Shown piece after piece: positions 63,254 through 64,000 of a stretch of DNA of 64,000 bases (positions are counted from its first letter, which is position 1; each line of letters opens with the position of its first letter). Source of the DNA: a virus; the IMG/VR virus record IMGVR_UViG_3300021375_000007, positions 62,001-126,000 of that record; one strand, 5' to 3'. A program made the translations under genes and the position numbers. The notes under the pieces are model-generated. The model was not told where the DNA came from and made no database searches. It saw nothing but the letters and a program-made list of their open reading frames with translations.

Positions 63254-63472
63254 CTAGAAAGGCAAATCATTATCCTTTTCTAATGTCTTTTCATAATCTC
63301 TCATATTTACAAACCAATCACATGTCACTGATATGCAGATAGCGTTTCTTTCTGCTGCCCAACTATTACCAATAGCCTGACCGCCTTGACGCCACCAGGT
63401 GGATGGATACTGACCTCGTACGATTGTTTGGAGGCCTTCCTCTGTCACCCATATTTGTATTACTGGCTTCAT
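63254..63472 (-). CDS. Unknown 72-residue protein
   Basis: A Trp-rich alpha/beta protein (MKPVIQIWVTEEGLQTIVRG, STWWRQGGQAIGNSWAAERN) with two Cys in ICISVTCDWF. It overlaps the membrane protein gene upstream by four bases (ATGA junction). Not recognised. Confidence 0.55.
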   Translation of the reverse strand: MKPVIQIWVTEEGLQTIVRGQYPSTWWRQGGQAIGNSWAAERNAICISVTCDWFVNMRDYEKTLEKDNDLPF

Positions 63473-63843
63473 CGTTTAGATAGCCAATGGTTAATCCAAT
63501 ATACAGCTGTACCAACTATTGCTACCATTGATAGGCCTGCCACTGAAATCAATGGTGTATTCTGCATTACACTCCATATACCCGGAGCAACAACTCCTAC
63601 AAGTACAATAGCGAATAAAATAGGCGTTTCCATCTTCATCTTTTTGGATACTTTAGATACTTTATCTACTCTCTCATTCCATATGAGTCGACTAATAGCA
63701 TCTTGCATATCTTTACCATATGCAGGCTGGGTATAAGTACTACCATCAGTTTCCTGGATAACTACTTCATATTTAAAATAGCCTGGATTTGAATTACTAG
63801 GCCTTACTAGTTTACAATCTACTGCTTTACGCTTATTCGTCAT
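63469..63843 (-). CDS. Two-pass membrane protein, 124 residues
   Basis: The first 70 residues form a soluble basic alpha/beta region (CKLVRPSNSNPGYFKYEVVI). Two transmembrane helices follow at about 73-90 (PILFAIVLVGVVAPGIWSV) and 98-118 (ISVAGLSMVAIVGTAVYWIN). Start codon overlaps the stop of the partial gene upstream. No recognised family. Confidence 0.55.
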   Translation of the reverse strand: MTNKRKAVDCKLVRPSNSNPGYFKYEVVIQETDGSTYTQPAYGKDMQDAISRLIWNERVDKVSKVSKKMKMETPILFAIVLVGVVAPGIWSVMQNTPLISVAGLSMVAIVGTAVYWINHWLSKR

Positions 63844-64000
63844 TTGTTCTAGTTATATTGGTTAATGGTTTTGGATTACCTTCCTGTTGCCACATCCGGT
63901 GGATTTTTGAACTGCTCCGTACTATACCAATGGCAGGACTACTAGGCCAATGCCATTTAATTAATTTCTCATGATCAGCTGATGCAAGTGATCTCCACCA
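63833..64000 (-). CDS. C-terminal end of a gene that continues beyond the window
   Basis: An open frame from the window edge to a TAA at 63833-63835 gives 55 residues (WWRSLASADHEKLIKWHWPS ... MWQQEGNPKPLTNITRTNDE). It overlaps the next start codon by eleven bases, as do other gene pairs here, and uses the same strand. The fragment is basic with several Trp and His. Too short to name. Confidence 0.6.
   Translation of the reverse strand, partial: WWRSLASADHEKLIKWHWPSSPAIGIVRSSSKIHRMWQQEGNPKPLTNITRTNDE

Noticed and set aside
62917-63342. Plus-strand frame of 141 codons
   Set aside because: It overlaps the 91- and 72-residue genes and a promoter on the other strand and has no ribosome site.
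1-64000. CRISPR arrays, insertion sequences or integrase/attachment sites
   Set aside because: No regularly spaced repeats, transposase or integrase motifs, or direct repeats at tRNA ends were seen; both tRNAs are intact phage genes.

Overview
The window is a stretch of a large, AT-rich, tailed (contractile-tail, T4-related) phage genome. Every gene I accept lies on the minus strand, so the window reads from high to low coordinates. The T4-type assignment rests on a gp6-like and a gp25-like baseplate wedge protein, a gp55-like late sigma factor, a CHC2/TOPRIM primase, a recombination nuclease that fuses the gp47 and gp46 halves, an Hsp20 chaperone, and many T4-style prohead-protease (LxE) leader peptides. 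The host is probably a member of the Bacteroidota. Seventeen intergenic sites fit a -33 TTTG/TTAG/GTTG box, 19-20 bases, then a -7 box close to TAnnTTTA, which is the Bacteroidota pattern. One gene resembles DUF4494, one resembles the small Hc1 histones of that phylum, and several start codons follow an A-rich CCAAAACAAAG leader rather than a Shine-Dalgarno sequence. No capsid, terminase or DNA polymerase gene lies in the window, so it is only part of the genome.

Layout. 64.0-58.4 kb: accessory genes around a MoxR-type AAA+ ATPase, a HExxH plus von Willebrand A protein and a small HExxH protein, with a GIY-YIG-like gene. 58.1-49 kb: many very small genes, mostly of unknown function, including tiny membrane proteins, two tRNAs (Leu-TAA and Tyr-GTA), a phosphoesterase, a packaged-protein cluster (54.3-55.4 kb), and two unusual non-coding blocks (55.4-56.0 kb with G-runs and palindromes; 52.03-52.26 kb with hairpins). 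49-37 kb: more small genes plus a nucleotidyltransferase-like protein, an SPFH-tail membrane protein, an HNH protein, an alarmone-hydrolase-like HD protein, a histone-like protein, a methyltransferase and Hsp20 bracketed by an inverted repeat. 37-31 kb: UV damage endonuclease and tail-fibre genes, two of which share an N-terminal module. 31-28.8 kb: membrane protein, HD hydrolase and late sigma factor. 28.8-11.4 kb: a continuous baseplate and tail block. 11.4-6.8 kb: T7-type endonuclease I, primase and the gp47-gp46 fusion. 6.7-0 kb: more tail proteins, then an 806-residue adenylyltransferase-ligase fusion and an acidic protein, both with LxE leaders.

Two regulatory classes are visible. Host-type promoters head the accessory operons, the primase operon, the UV endonuclease and tRNA-Leu. 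A shorter motif, ATATTTATW on the coding strand with no -33 partner, sits just upstream of the ribosome binding site of structural and LxE-leader genes and is the likely target of the gp55-like factor. At least ten proteins carry an N-terminal leader ending in LxE or IxE, two of them exactly ten residues long like the T4 capsid targeting sequence. I infer that this phage packages and injects a large and diverse set of internal proteins, which is the most interesting system in the window.
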